A stretch of 49,022 nt of DNA from an uncultured Pelagibacteraceae bacterium (lineage in GTDB: Bacteria > Pseudomonadota > Alphaproteobacteria > Pelagibacterales > Pelagibacteraceae): contig CACNQY010000006.1 in the NCBI GenBank assembly GCA_902622655.1, positions 1-49,022 on the forward strand, written 5' to 3'. Both the position numbers and the translations under genes were made by a program. This document shows positions 15,497-25,213 of this stretch, piece by piece; positions within the stretch are counted from its first letter, which is position 1; every line of letters begins with the position of its first letter. The notes below the pieces were generated by a model. That model was not told the DNA's origin, made no database searches, and was given only the letters and a program-made list of their open reading frames with translations.

Positions 15497-16387
15497 ATGT
15501 CTAAATCTATTTCACTATTCAGTGCTCTATTGTGTACTTTTATTTGGGGAACAACTTTTATAGCTCAAGATACAGGTATGGATAATATAGGTCCTTTCAC
15601 ATTTAATGCTGTCAGATTTTTTGTGGGATTCCTAGCTATCCTACCTCTTGTTCTTTTATTTGAAGTAAAGAAAATTAAGACTGAACTTAAGTTAGATAAA
15701 AAAACTTTTATTATTTTTTCTTTTTTAATTGGCCTTTCTCTTTTTTTAGGATCTGCTTTGCAACAAGTAGCCTTACTTTATACAGATATTGCAAATGCAG
15801 CTTTTTTTACAATTTTTTATGTTCCTATGGTTCCAATAATCATTTTTCTATTTATCAAAAAAAAATTACATTGGAGTGTATGGCCTTCAGTTGTGTTGTG
15901 TTTAATAGGAGGATATTTATTGACTAATTTTCATGACGCGACCGTAAGGCTTGGTGACACCCTGGTTATTTTGGGAGCATTGTTTTGGAGTACACATATA
16001 ATTTTTACGGGAATTATAGTAACCAAATACAATCTTCCTTTAACTCTTGGAGCTGTTCAAACTTTTATCGTAGCTTTTTTTTCTTACATAACTGCAATAA
16101 TTTATGAAGAATTTATTTATAATAATATTCTAATGGAAATTTATTCCATCTTATATGCAGGAATACTTTCAGGTGGGTTTGCTTTTGTTTTACAAATTTA
16201 TGCTCAAAAAAATATCACACCAGCTCCTGCAGCAATAATTTTTTCTCTTGAGGGTGTTTTTGCAACGATAGCAGCATGGTTTATTTTAAATCAAATTTTA
16301 GATATAAATAATTTACTAGGATGTTTCTTTATCTTATGTGGTGTACTATTATCTCAATTACTTCCTTTAATTAAAAAAAGGATCTAA
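15497..16387 (+). CDS. EamA/DMT-family inner-membrane transporter
   Basis: A 296-residue protein with about ten hydrophobic segments arranged as two EamA repeats. The first begins LFSALLCTFIWGTTFIAQ with the family's W-G-x-x-F pattern, and the second begins GALFWSTHIIFTGI near residue 155. EamA members export amino acids, metabolites or cofactors; the substrate is not deducible. It starts 6 bases after aceF and is probably cotranscribed with PDH. Its last four bases overlap the stop of the convergent uppP (shared CTAA at 16384-16387). Confidence 0.88.
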   Translation: MSKSISLFSALLCTFIWGTTFIAQDTGMDNIGPFTFNAVRFFVGFLAILPLVLLFEVKKIKTELKLDKKTFIIFSFLIGLSLFLGSALQQVALLYTDIANAAFFTIFYVPMVPIIIFLFIKKKLHWSVWPSVVLCLIGGYLLTNFHDATVRLGDTLVILGALFWSTHIIFTGIIVTKYNLPLTLGAVQTFIVAFFSYITAIIYEEFIYNNILMEIYSILYAGILSGGFAFVLQIYAQKNITPAPAAIIFSLEGVFATIAAWFILNQILDINNLLGCFFILCGVLLSQLLPLIKKRI

Positions 16388-17148
16388 TAAATTAGACTAA
16401 ATAAAATTATACTTATTACAATTCTATAAATTACGAATAAATTCATTGAAAATCTATTAATATAAATTAGGAAAAATTTAACTGTCAGAAAAGAAAAAAT
16501 AAAAGATGATACTATTGCAATTACAATTAAATAATTAATTTCAATTGGTTGATTTAAAATATCTTTCATACTGAGTATACTTGCTCCAGCTAGTGCTGGA
16601 ATTGAAAGTAAAAATGATATTTTACTTGAGTCTACTCTGTTAAATTTTAAAATTCTTGAAGCAGTTATTGTAATCCCTGCCCTGCTTACTCCAGGAACAA
16701 GAGAAATTACCTGAAAAATACCTATAAATAATATTAGTTTAAAATTTAGGTTAGTAGAAATTTTTTTATCAAACCTACTCCTATCAGCAATAAATAATAT
16801 GATACCAAATATTAATGTGGACCATGCAATAACTTTTATATTTCTCAAATTATATATTAGACCTGTGGAATATAAAATGTACCCAACGATTATAAGTGGT
16901 ATTGATCCAAGAATAATTAAACTAATTAATCTTTTATTATTTCGAACATCGAATAGTTCGTCTTTAAAAAAATAAATTATAGCCATCAAAGATCCCAGGT
17001 GAAGGCTTACATCTATTAAAAGGGAGCCCGATTTAAAATTGTATAAACTCGATACTAATATTAAGTGAGCCGATGAACTGACTGGTATAAATTCTGATAT
17101 ACCTTGAATTGCAGATAGAATGATAATTTCTATAATATTTTGAAGCAT
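16384..17148 (-). CDS. uppP: undecaprenyl-diphosphatase
   Basis: A 254-residue polytopic membrane phosphatase of the BacA/UppP family that converts undecaprenyl diphosphate to the monophosphate for peptidoglycan and surface polysaccharide carriers. Both signature loops are present: QGISEFIPVSSSAHLI (about 15-30) and PGVSRAGITITASRIL (about 151-166) with its Arg. About eight membrane segments. Slightly shorter than the usual 260-280. It ends in a 4-base interlock with the EamA gene and diverges from gltD across 183 bases. Confidence 0.95.
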   Translation of the reverse strand: MLQNIIEIIILSAIQGISEFIPVSSSAHLILVSSLYNFKSGSLLIDVSLHLGSLMAIIYFFKDELFDVRNNKRLISLIILGSIPLIIVGYILYSTGLIYNLRNIKVIAWSTLIFGIILFIADRSRFDKKISTNLNFKLILFIGIFQVISLVPGVSRAGITITASRILKFNRVDSSKISFLLSIPALAGASILSMKDILNQPIEINYLIVIAIVSSFIFSFLTVKFFLIYINRFSMNLFVIYRIVISIILFSLIY

Positions 17149-17256
17149 CGAGTCTTCGTAACTTAAAAAAATGGCATTTCAAACACTTCGATTCATTCAT
17201 ATTAGATATGCAAAAATTGAAAATATTATATTTTACGGTATTTAATGCAAATAATT

Positions 17257-17273
17257 GGTCATAATTATTGACC
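17257..17273. promoter_or_regulatory. inverted repeat with -35-like core upstream of gltD-gltB
   Basis: GGTCA (17257-17261) and TGACC (17269-17273) form a perfect 5-bp inverted repeat across 7 A/T bases. The right arm overlaps TTGACC (17268-17273), a plausible -35; A/T-rich TAATAA-like sequence follows about 16 bases later (17290). It sits about 60 bases before gltD in the 183-base uppP/gltD divergent gap, which otherwise shows only A/T-rich DNA. It could be a regulator site on the glutamate synthase promoter. The arms are seen; function is inferred. Confidence 0.35.
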
Positions 17274-17331
17274 TAAATAATTCTTTTACTAATAAAAACA
17301 ATGTATATTTTGCTCTAAATTAAAAATAAAA

Positions 17332-18771
17332 ATGACTGATAAAATGCTTAAATTTGTTCAAATAGGTCAACAAACACCACCTAAAAGAGAAGTTGAAACT
17401 CGTAAAGACGATTTCAAGGAAATCTACGACGAGTTTATTAATCGAAAAGCTCAAGAACAATCTAGCAGATGTTCACAGTGTGGAGTTCCCTTTTGCCAAG
17501 TTCATTGTCCTTTAAGTAATAACATTCCTGATTGGCTTAAATTAACTGCAGAAGGAAGATTAAAAGAAGCTTATGAATTATCTCAAAGTACAAATAATAT
17601 GCCCGAAGTTTGTGGAAGAATATGTCCACAAGATAGACTGTGCGAAGGAAATTGTGTGATCGAACAGTCTGGTCATGGAACCGTTACCATTGGCTCAATG
17701 GAAAAATACATAACTGATAATGCCTGGGCCAAAGGTTGGGTTAAGCCAATTTCTGTTAAATTTGAAAAAGACCAGAGTGTAGGAATTATTGGAGCAGGTC
17801 CAGCTGGGTTAGCTGCAGCAGAGCAATTAAGAAAAAATGGATATAAAATTACTGTATATGATCGATATGATAGAGCTGGTGGTTTATTAATTTATGGAAT
17901 ACCAGGTTTTAAATTAGAAAAACATATTGTTGAAAGGAGAACAAAACTTTTAAAAGATGGTGGGATTGAATTTGTTCAAAATTTTGAAGTTGGTAAAGAC
18001 GCAACGCTAGACCAATTAAGAAAAAAACACGATGCAATTCTTATAGCAACAGGAGTTTACAAACCAAGAGAGGTTGAATTACCAGGAAACGACTTAGACA
18101 ATATTTTTCCTGCTATGGAATTTTTGACTGCATCAAATAAAAAAGGCCTAGGAGATAAAGTTGAATTATTTGACAAAGGAATTTTAAATGCAGAAGGTAA
18201 AGATGTTGTAGTAATTGGTGGTGGAGACACAGCAATGGATTGTGTAAGAACATCAGTAAGACAAAAAGCAAAATCTGTAAAATGTCTGTATAGAAGAGAT
18301 AAAGAGAACATGCCTGGTTCATCAAGAGAAGTTTCTAATGCTGAAGAAGAAGGTATTGAATTTGTTTGGTTATCAAGCCCTAAAGAATTTAAAGGAAAAA
18401 ATAAAGTTGAGAGTTTAATTGTTGATCAAATTCAATTAGGAGAACCAGATGAGTCAGGAAGAAGAAAGCCTGAGGTAAAAGAAGGTTCTGAATATGAGAT
18501 TAAAGCAGATATGGTAATTAAAGCACTTGGTTTTGATCCAGAAGATTTACCAAACTTATTTGATGCTAAAGAACTCCAGGTAACTAAATGGGGCACAATA
18601 AAAACTGACTTTGACACAATGGAAACAAACTTAAAAGGAGTATTTGCAGCTGGAGATATTGTAAGAGGTGCATCATTGGTTGTTTGGGCTATCAAAGATG
18701 GGAGAGATGCCGCAGCAGCAATAAAAATTCATTTAGAGGAAGTGGAAATAAAAAAATCAGAAGTGGCTTAA
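17332..18771 (+). CDS. gltD: glutamate synthase (NADPH) small subunit
   Basis: A 479-residue flavoprotein that passes electrons from NADPH through FAD and 4Fe-4S clusters to the large subunit. The N-terminal cluster region shows CSQCGVPFCQVHCP (about 46-59) and CGRICPQDRLCEGNC (about 91-105). FAD and NADPH Rossmann motifs follow: GIIGAGPAGLAAAEQL near 152 and VVVIGGGDTAMDCVR near 295. AAGDIVRGASLVVWAI near the end closes the FAD site. The order is gltD then gltB, reverse of E. coli, and the two overlap by one base (TAATG), implying coupled translation. Start could be residue 1 or Met4. Confidence 0.96.
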   Translation: MTDKMLKFVQIGQQTPPKREVETRKDDFKEIYDEFINRKAQEQSSRCSQCGVPFCQVHCPLSNNIPDWLKLTAEGRLKEAYELSQSTNNMPEVCGRICPQDRLCEGNCVIEQSGHGTVTIGSMEKYITDNAWAKGWVKPISVKFEKDQSVGIIGAGPAGLAAAEQLRKNGYKITVYDRYDRAGGLLIYGIPGFKLEKHIVERRTKLLKDGGIEFVQNFEVGKDATLDQLRKKHDAILIATGVYKPREVELPGNDLDNIFPAMEFLTASNKKGLGDKVELFDKGILNAEGKDVVVIGGGDTAMDCVRTSVRQKAKSVKCLYRRDKENMPGSSREVSNAEEEGIEFVWLSSPKEFKGKNKVESLIVDQIQLGEPDESGRRKPEVKEGSEYEIKADMVIKALGFDPEDLPNLFDAKELQVTKWGTIKTDFDTMETNLKGVFAAGDIVRGASLVVWAIKDGRDAAAAIKIHLEEVEIKKSEVA

Positions 18772-21700
18772 TGAAAAATTATAATAAAAATTTAAAATTA
18801 CTCACTAAAAATCACGTTTATTCAAAAGAAATGGAACATGATGCATGTGGGGTTGGTGCGATTGTTTCTACCGAGGGTAAAAAATCTAGAATCATTGTTG
18901 AGTATGGAATTGAAGCTTTAAAAGCTGTGTGGCATAGAGGAGCTGTTGATGCTGATGGAAAAACAGGAGACGGCGCAGGCATACACTTAGAAATACCAAA
19001 AGATTTTTTTATAGAAAAAATCGAAGTTACGGGTCATGATTATGACAATTCTGAGATATGCGTTGGAATGATTTTTCTTCCAAGAAATGATTATTCAGCA
19101 CAGGAAAGTTGCAAAACTATTGTTGAAAGTGAATTAACTAAAAATAATTTTAGTATCTATGGTTGGAGACAGGTTCCAGTTAATCCTAAAATTTTAGGAC
19201 AAAAAGCTTTACAGACAATGCCAGAAATTATGCAAGTTCTATTTAAATCTAATGATAAAAATTTGCTTGATAAAGAACTCGAGAGAAAGATTTATGAGAC
19301 TAGAAAAAAAATTGAGAATAAAGCATTTCAATTATCTTTAAATAATTTTTATATTTGTTCTATAAGTGCTAAGTCAATAATCTATAAGGGTTTGTATTTA
19401 GCTGAAGGTATCTCTGATTTCTATTTGGATCTTAAAGATAAAAGATTTGAATCAAGATATGCAATTTTTCATCAAAGATTTTCAACTAATACTGCTCCAA
19501 GTTGGAGTTTGGCTCAACCATTTAGAGCTATAGCGCATAATGGTGAAATAAACACTTATAAAGGAAATAAAAATTGGATGCGTGTACATGAACAAGAAAT
19601 GAGCAGTCCATTATTCGAAAGTGTAGAAAATTTAAAACCAGTTATACAAAAAGGTGTATCAGACTCCGCAGCACTAGATAATGTTTTTGAGTTATTAAAT
19701 AAATCTGGTAAGCCTGCACCTTTGGCAAAACTTATGTTAGTCCCAGACGCCTGGTCTAAGAAAAATAAAACACTTCAAAGAAATCATCAACAATTATTTA
19801 ATTTTTTAAATAGCACAATGGAACCTTGGGATGGACCAGCCGCTATTGCAGCTACTGATAATGAATGGGTGATTGCAGCAAATGACAGAAATGGTTTGAG
19901 GCCGCTTCGATATGCAATAACTAAAGATAAACTACTTTTTGCTGGATCCGAAACTGGAATGATTGAACTAAATGAAAAGAAAATTGTTTCCAAAGGAAGA
20001 CTAGGACCTGGAGAAATAATAGGAGTAAGAATTGAAAAAGGAAAAGTATTTTCAAATAAAGATATTAAAGATTACTTAGCGAAAGAATTTAAGCATTTTA
20101 ATTCTCAAATTATAGACTTAGACGAAAAATTACGAATTTCCAATGAGAAACAGAGCTTTGAGGGCGAAGCATTAAGAAGAAGACAATACACATTTGGCAT
20201 AAGTCTTGAAGATTTAGAGTTAATTTTACATCCTATGGCAGAGGATGCCAAAGAAGCAACCGGTTCAATGGGAGATGATACACCTCTAGCAGTATTATCT
20301 GATAAATACAGACCACTTTATCATTTTTTTAGACAGAATTTTAGTCAAGTAACTAATCCACCAATAGACTCTCTTAGGGAAAACAAAGTAATGAGTCTTA
20401 AAACTCGTTTTGGGAATTTAGGAAATATTTTAGATTTTGATACTTTAACTAAAGAAAATATTTATGTTTTAAACAGTCCAGTTTTGTCAAACTCTCAATT
20501 TGATAAATTCATAAATTTTTTTGGTAAAAATTCTTTAACTATAGATTGTACTTTTTCTAGCGATGAAAATTTATCTCTAGCCATAAAAAGAATTGAAAAA
20601 GAGGCCGAAATAGCAGTTAGGCAAGGTATAACTCAATTAATTCTAAGTGATAAAGACTTATCAGAAAATAAATTACCTATTCCAATGCTATTAAGTGTTG
20701 GCGCAATAAATACCTTTTTGATTAATAAAAAACTTAGAGGATACGTTTCAATCAATGTTCAATCTGGTGAGGTATTAGATACACATTCTTTTGCAACGCT
20801 CATAGGTGTCGGTGCAACAACAGTCAACCCATATTTGGCTTTTGATAGCTTATACCACAGACATGAAAAAAAACTATTTGGCCAATTTAGTTTTGATGAA
20901 TGTGTTGAAAGATATATTAAATCTGTAAATGCGGGACTGTTAAAGATAATGTCAAAAATGGGTATTTCAGTTTTAAGTTCATACAGAGGAGGATGTAATT
21001 TTGAAACTGTAGGTCTAAGCCGAACAATTGTAAGTGATTATTTTCCAGGAGTTGTCTCAAAGATTTCTGGAATAGGATTAACCGGTATAGAAAAAAAAAT
21101 AAGAGCAATTCATAAAGAAGCTTTTGAAAGTTCAGAAACTATTTTACCAATTGGCGGTATATATCGGTATAGAAAAAATGGTGAGACACATCAATATCAA
21201 GGAAGACTTATACATTTATTGCAAAGTGCTGTTAGCTTAAATTCATACAAGGCATATAAAAAATATGCTGAAGGAATTTATAATTTACCTCCAATAAATT
21301 TAAGAGATTTAATTGATTTTAGAAAAAAGAAATTAGGATCATCAATTGAATTAAATGAAGTGGAGCCAATACAAAATATACTAAAGAGATTTGGAAGTGG
21401 AAGTATGTCTCATGGAGCATTATCCAAAGAGGCTCATGAGACTTTAGCAATGGGTATGAATAGAATTAAAGGTGCATCTTGTAGTGGAGAAGGTGGTGAA
21501 GCTGAGGAAAGATTTAAGATTATGAAAAATGGAGATAGTGCAAACTCAAGAGTAAAACAAATAGCTTCAGCAAGATTTGGGGTGACAATTAATTATTTAA
21601 ATAATTGTAATGAAATAGAAATAAAAATTGCTCAAGGAGCTAAACCGGGAGAAGGAGGTCAACTTCCAGGTTTCAAAGTAACAGAAGAAATCGCAAAATT

Positions 21701-23276
21701 AAGACATTCAACTCCTGGAGTTACACTTATATCTCCTCCTCCACATCACGATATTTATTCAATAGAAGACCTAGCCCAACTAATTTATGATTTAAAGCAA
21801 ATTAATCCTAAAGCTCGTGTTGGGGTTAAATTAGTTGCATCTTCTGGAGTTGGAACTATTGCTGCCGGTGTAGCTAAAGCAGAAGCGGATATAATATTAA
21901 TTTCTGGACACAATGGAGGAACCGGGGCAACGCCACAAACAAGCGTTAAATACGTAGGTATACCATGGGAGATGGGTCTTACTGAGGCCAATCAAGTCCT
22001 AACTTTAAATAATCTTAGACATAAAGTTACTTTAAGAACTGATGGCGGAATCAAAACCGGTAGGGATGTTGTTATAGCTGCAATGATGGGTGCTGAGGAA
22101 TACGGTGTTGCTACTACAGCTTTAGTAGCCATGGGATGTATAATGGTTAGACAATGTCATTCAAATACGTGTCCAGTTGGAGTATGCACCCAAGATGAAA
22201 AATTAAGAGAAAAGTTTACAGGAACTCCAGACAAAGTCGTAAATTTGTTTACCTTTATAGCGTCTGAGGTTAGAGAGATACTCGCTGAATTAGGATTTAA
22301 GTCACTGAATGATATAATTGGTAGAACAGATTTATTAATGCAAGTTAATAAGGCATCTCCAAATTTAGATGATTTAGATTTAAACCCATTATTTGTTCAG
22401 GCAGACCCAGGAAATAATAAAAGATATTGTGCAAACCCAGGTATTAATAAGGTTCCCGATACTTTAGATCAAAAAATTTGGCCAGAAATTGAAAATGCTT
22501 TAGATAACTCACAAAAAATTGAAAAAGAATATTTGATTAAAAATACTAACAGAGCAGTAGGAACTAGAATTTCTCATCACCTTTATAAAAAGTATGGGTA
22601 TGAAAAGTTAGATGAAAATTTTTTAACACTTAATTTTAAGGGATCAGCAGGACAATCATTTGGGGCCTTTTCTTCAAAAGGTTTGAAGCTCGTCCTTAAA
22701 GGAGATGCTAATGATTATGTAGGTAAGGGCTTATCAGGTGCAACTATAACAATTAAACTCTCAGATGAAAGTAATTTAATTTCTAATGAAAATACTATTA
22801 TTGGTAATACTGTTTTATATGGAGCTACATCAGGAAAACTTTTTGCAGCTGGTTTAGCTGGAGACAGATTTGCAGTAAGAAATTCTGGTGCGACCACAGT
22901 CATTGAAGGGTGTGACTCTAACGGTTGCGAATATATGACAGGAGGTACAGTCGTAATATTAGGTGAGGTAGGAGATAATTTTGCAGCTGGTATGACAGGT
23001 GGAATGGCATTTATTTATGATAAAACTCTTCAATTTGAAAAAAAAGTAAATCCAGACTCAGTAATATGGCAAAATGTTGATACGGATTACTGGAAGACAT
23101 ATTTAAAAAAATTAGTTATTGAACACTTAAATGAAACTGGTTCTGAATTATCAAGAAAAATAATTAAAAATTACGAAGAAGAAATTAATAATTTTGTTCA
23201 AGTTTGTCCTAAAGAGATGTTAAATAAATTAAAAAACCCAATCAGTTTCAAAAAAGATGTAAAAAAGGTAAGTTAG
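18771..23276 (+). CDS. gltB: glutamate synthase large subunit
   Basis: A 1501-residue GOGAT alpha subunit making two glutamates from glutamine and 2-oxoglutarate. Class II glutaminase domain: Cys26 in DACGVGAIV should become the N-terminus after removal of a 25-residue propeptide. The FMN / 2-oxoglutarate barrel includes GAKPGEGGQLPGFKV and GHNGGTGATPQTSVK. The 3Fe-4S ligands are Cys1129, Cys1134 and Cys1139 (CHSNTCPVGVC). The C-terminal beta-helix with G-rich repeats is about 1270-1420. The ATG at 18771 overlaps the gltD stop; an upstream in-frame ATG at 18684 would add 29 residues encoded by gltD and is rejected. Key to ammonium assimilation at low nitrogen. Confidence 0.96.
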   Translation: MKNYNKNLKLLTKNHVYSKEMEHDACGVGAIVSTEGKKSRIIVEYGIEALKAVWHRGAVDADGKTGDGAGIHLEIPKDFFIEKIEVTGHDYDNSEICVGMIFLPRNDYSAQESCKTIVESELTKNNFSIYGWRQVPVNPKILGQKALQTMPEIMQVLFKSNDKNLLDKELERKIYETRKKIENKAFQLSLNNFYICSISAKSIIYKGLYLAEGISDFYLDLKDKRFESRYAIFHQRFSTNTAPSWSLAQPFRAIAHNGEINTYKGNKNWMRVHEQEMSSPLFESVENLKPVIQKGVSDSAALDNVFELLNKSGKPAPLAKLMLVPDAWSKKNKTLQRNHQQLFNFLNSTMEPWDGPAAIAATDNEWVIAANDRNGLRPLRYAITKDKLLFAGSETGMIELNEKKIVSKGRLGPGEIIGVRIEKGKVFSNKDIKDYLAKEFKHFNSQIIDLDEKLRISNEKQSFEGEALRRRQYTFGISLEDLELILHPMAEDAKEATGSMGDDTPLAVLSDKYRPLYHFFRQNFSQVTNPPIDSLRENKVMSLKTRFGNLGNILDFDTLTKENIYVLNSPVLSNSQFDKFINFFGKNSLTIDCTFSSDENLSLAIKRIEKEAEIAVRQGITQLILSDKDLSENKLPIPMLLSVGAINTFLINKKLRGYVSINVQSGEVLDTHSFATLIGVGATTVNPYLAFDSLYHRHEKKLFGQFSFDECVERYIKSVNAGLLKIMSKMGISVLSSYRGGCNFETVGLSRTIVSDYFPGVVSKISGIGLTGIEKKIRAIHKEAFESSETILPIGGIYRYRKNGETHQYQGRLIHLLQSAVSLNSYKAYKKYAEGIYNLPPINLRDLIDFRKKKLGSSIELNEVEPIQNILKRFGSGSMSHGALSKEAHETLAMGMNRIKGASCSGEGGEAEERFKIMKNGDSANSRVKQIASARFGVTINYLNNCNEIEIKIAQGAKPGEGGQLPGFKVTEEIAKLRHSTPGVTLISPPPHHDIYSIEDLAQLIYDLKQINPKARVGVKLVASSGVGTIAAGVAKAEADIILISGHNGGTGATPQTSVKYVGIPWEMGLTEANQVLTLNNLRHKVTLRTDGGIKTGRDVVIAAMMGAEEYGVATTALVAMGCIMVRQCHSNTCPVGVCTQDEKLREKFTGTPDKVVNLFTFIASEVREILAELGFKSLNDIIGRTDLLMQVNKASPNLDDLDLNPLFVQADPGNNKRYCANPGINKVPDTLDQKIWPEIENALDNSQKIEKEYLIKNTNRAVGTRISHHLYKKYGYEKLDENFLTLNFKGSAGQSFGAFSSKGLKLVLKGDANDYVGKGLSGATITIKLSDESNLISNENTIIGNTVLYGATSGKLFAAGLAGDRFAVRNSGATTVIEGCDSNGCEYMTGGTVVILGEVGDNFAAGMTGGMAFIYDKTLQFEKKVNPDSVIWQNVDTDYWKTYLKKLVIEHLNETGSELSRKIIKNYEEEINNFVQVCPKEMLNKLKNPISFKKDVKKVS

Positions 23277-24016
23277 ATCAATAATGTGAGTTCATTTAAA
23301 ATTATCTTTAACCATTTCTTATTTGATAAACTGTGATCACCTTTTTTTATAATATTCAGACTTTTCCTAGCTTTTGGAAATAGTTTTAAAACTTTTCTTG
23401 AGTATGAGACAGGGACTACATCATCTTTCTCACCGTGTACCATCGTTACTTTAATACTTGAATTAATTTTTTTATTTAAAACTTTGTTTTTTCTTCCATC
23501 TTTTATCAATTGAAGTGTAATTGGATATTCATAATTCCCGTGTTTTAAATGGCAAATACCTTTTTTTTTTGTTTCTTCTTTCATTTTTTTTGTAAACTTT
23601 TTCCACATTAAGTTTTCTAAAAATTCAGGAGCCGCCCCTATTCCTAAAAATCCTTTAATTTGTTTTTTGAAAATTTTAAATTGATTAAGTGATATCCATG
23701 CACCCATACTCGATCCTATTAAGATGAAATCTTCTTTTTTTACGAATTTTTTAATTAAAATTGATGTTTCTTTACTCCATTTTGAGATATTTCCATTAAT
23801 AAATTTACCAGACGATTTTCCATGACCAGAATATTCTAATGCTAAAAAACTTATTTTATTTTTTTTTGCAAATTTTAAAAAAGCATTAGGTTTTGCTCCT
23901 TCGAGATCTGACATGAAACCATGTAAAAAAACTAAAAATTGAGAATTATCGAAAAGTTTTAAAATATATCTGATTTTCTTTGTATTTGATATTTTTTGAA
24001 ATTTGAAATATGCCAT
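23273..24016 (-). CDS. alpha/beta hydrolase (serine hydrolase)
   Basis: A 247-residue alpha/beta hydrolase. The oxyanion-hole HGF is at 32-34, the nucleophile elbow GSSMGAW has Ser103, a likely acid is in HGEKDDVVP (about 193-201), and the His is in KKGDHSLS near the C-terminus. EYSGHGKSSGKF (61-72) resembles the lid entry of BAAT / serine aminopeptidase-like esterases. No signal peptide, so cytoplasmic. Substrate unknown; carboxylesterase or acyl-transfer activity is a family-level guess. Its stop interlocks with the convergent gltB stop (TTAG, 23273-23276). Diverges from the glycosyltransferase across 42 bases. Confidence 0.85.
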   Translation of the reverse strand: MAYFKFQKISNTKKIRYILKLFDNSQFLVFLHGFMSDLEGAKPNAFLKFAKKNKISFLALEYSGHGKSSGKFINGNISKWSKETSILIKKFVKKEDFILIGSSMGAWISLNQFKIFKKQIKGFLGIGAAPEFLENLMWKKFTKKMKEETKKKGICHLKHGNYEYPITLQLIKDGRKNKVLNKKINSSIKVTMVHGEKDDVVPVSYSRKVLKLFPKARKSLNIIKKGDHSLSNKKWLKIILNELTLLI

Positions 24017-24058
24017 AATCGTTTATATGTTTTGTCTAATAATATATAATCATATCAA

Positions 24059-25213
24059 ATGTCATCTAATTTAAAAGTTTTACAGGTAATACCAAAATTA
24101 GGTTATGGGGGAGCTGAAACAGGTTGCTATGATATAGCACACTATCTACCAGAAAATAATTGCAAGTCTTTTATAGCGACAAGTGGTGGTGAATTGCTAA
24201 AATATGTTGATAAAAAAAAGGTAAAGGTTTTTAGATTACCATTGCAAAGTAAAAATCCATTAATAATTTTGATAAATGCTATAATTTTAACTTTAATAAT
24301 TTTACTTAATAACATCTCAATAGTGCATGCTAGAAGTAGAGCCCCGGCCTGGTCCTGTTTGTTAGCAACAAAATTGACGGGGAGGAAATTTGTTACAACA
24401 TTTCATGGGACATATAATTTTAAGAGCGATATAAAAAGAATATACAATTCAGTAATGATAAGATCAGATTTGATTATTGCTGGATCAAATTTTATTTTCT
24501 CTCACATTAAACAAAATTATTCAAAGTATTTAAATGATAAAAAAAAATTAATGGTTATTTTTAGAGGAATAAATATTGATTATTTTGATCCAACAACCAA
24601 AATCGAGAATGACGAAAACAAATTGTTAAACAAATGGGATATTGATAAAAATAAAAAAATTATCCTATTACCTGGTAGATTAACATCATGGAAAGGACAG
24701 GAAGTTTTTATTGAGGCAATTAATTTGGTTAATATAGAATTAGGTTATGAATCATTCTATGCAGTTATTCTTGGAAGCGATCAAGGCAGAGATTTATATA
24801 AAAAAAAGCTAATTAGACTTTCAGAACAATACAGATTAACAAAACAAATAAGATTTATAGATCATTGTAAAGATATGGCTTTAGCTTATAAAATTTCAGA
24901 TATTGTAGTTTCGGCTTCAATTGAACCTGAGGCGTTCGGAAGAGTTGCGGTAGAGGCACAATCAATGGAAAAACCAATTATTGCAAGTAATATTGGTGGC
25001 TCCAATGAAACAATAATTGATGAAAAAACAGGTTTTTTATATGAGGCAGGAAATGCTAAATCATTAAGTAATAAAATTTTAAGAATTATTAATATGGATG
25101 AAAATCTTTTAAAATCGATTGGTAGTAAAGGAAGAAAAAACGTTGTTGAAAAATTTAATGTTGAAAAAATGTGCTTTTCTACTTATTCAGAGTATAAAAG
25201 ATTATTAAATTAA
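24059..25213 (+). CDS. GT4-family glycosyltransferase
   Basis: A 384-residue GT-B fold enzyme. The acceptor half begins VLQVIPKLGYGGAETGCYD (6-24), typical of group 1 transferases. The donor half begins LLPGRLTSWKGQEVFIEA (about 203-220) and holds the E-x7-E type motif in EPEAFGRVAVEA near residue 297, followed by KPIIASNIGGSNETI. It should move a nucleotide-activated sugar onto a lipid or glycan at the inner face of the membrane. Its stop TAA is followed immediately by the thrS ATG, so it leads the translation operon despite an unrelated job. Donor and acceptor unknown. Confidence 0.88.
   Translation: MSSNLKVLQVIPKLGYGGAETGCYDIAHYLPENNCKSFIATSGGELLKYVDKKKVKVFRLPLQSKNPLIILINAIILTLIILLNNISIVHARSRAPAWSCLLATKLTGRKFVTTFHGTYNFKSDIKRIYNSVMIRSDLIIAGSNFIFSHIKQNYSKYLNDKKKLMVIFRGINIDYFDPTTKIENDENKLLNKWDIDKNKKIILLPGRLTSWKGQEVFIEAINLVNIELGYESFYAVILGSDQGRDLYKKKLIRLSEQYRLTKQIRFIDHCKDMALAYKISDIVVSASIEPEAFGRVAVEAQSMEKPIIASNIGGSNETIIDEKTGFLYEAGNAKSLSNKILRIINMDENLLKSIGSKGRKNVVEKFNVEKMCFSTYSEYKRLLN

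Noticed and set aside
17171..17245. 24-codon plus-strand ORF in the uppP-gltD gap (MAFQTLRF...)
   Set aside because: No ribosome site, no recognisable feature, and this length is expected by chance in A/T-rich DNA.
18684..18770. 29-residue N-terminal extension of GltB
   Set aside because: It lies inside gltD; the ATG at 18771 overlaps the gltD stop and gives the usual propeptide length before Cys26.
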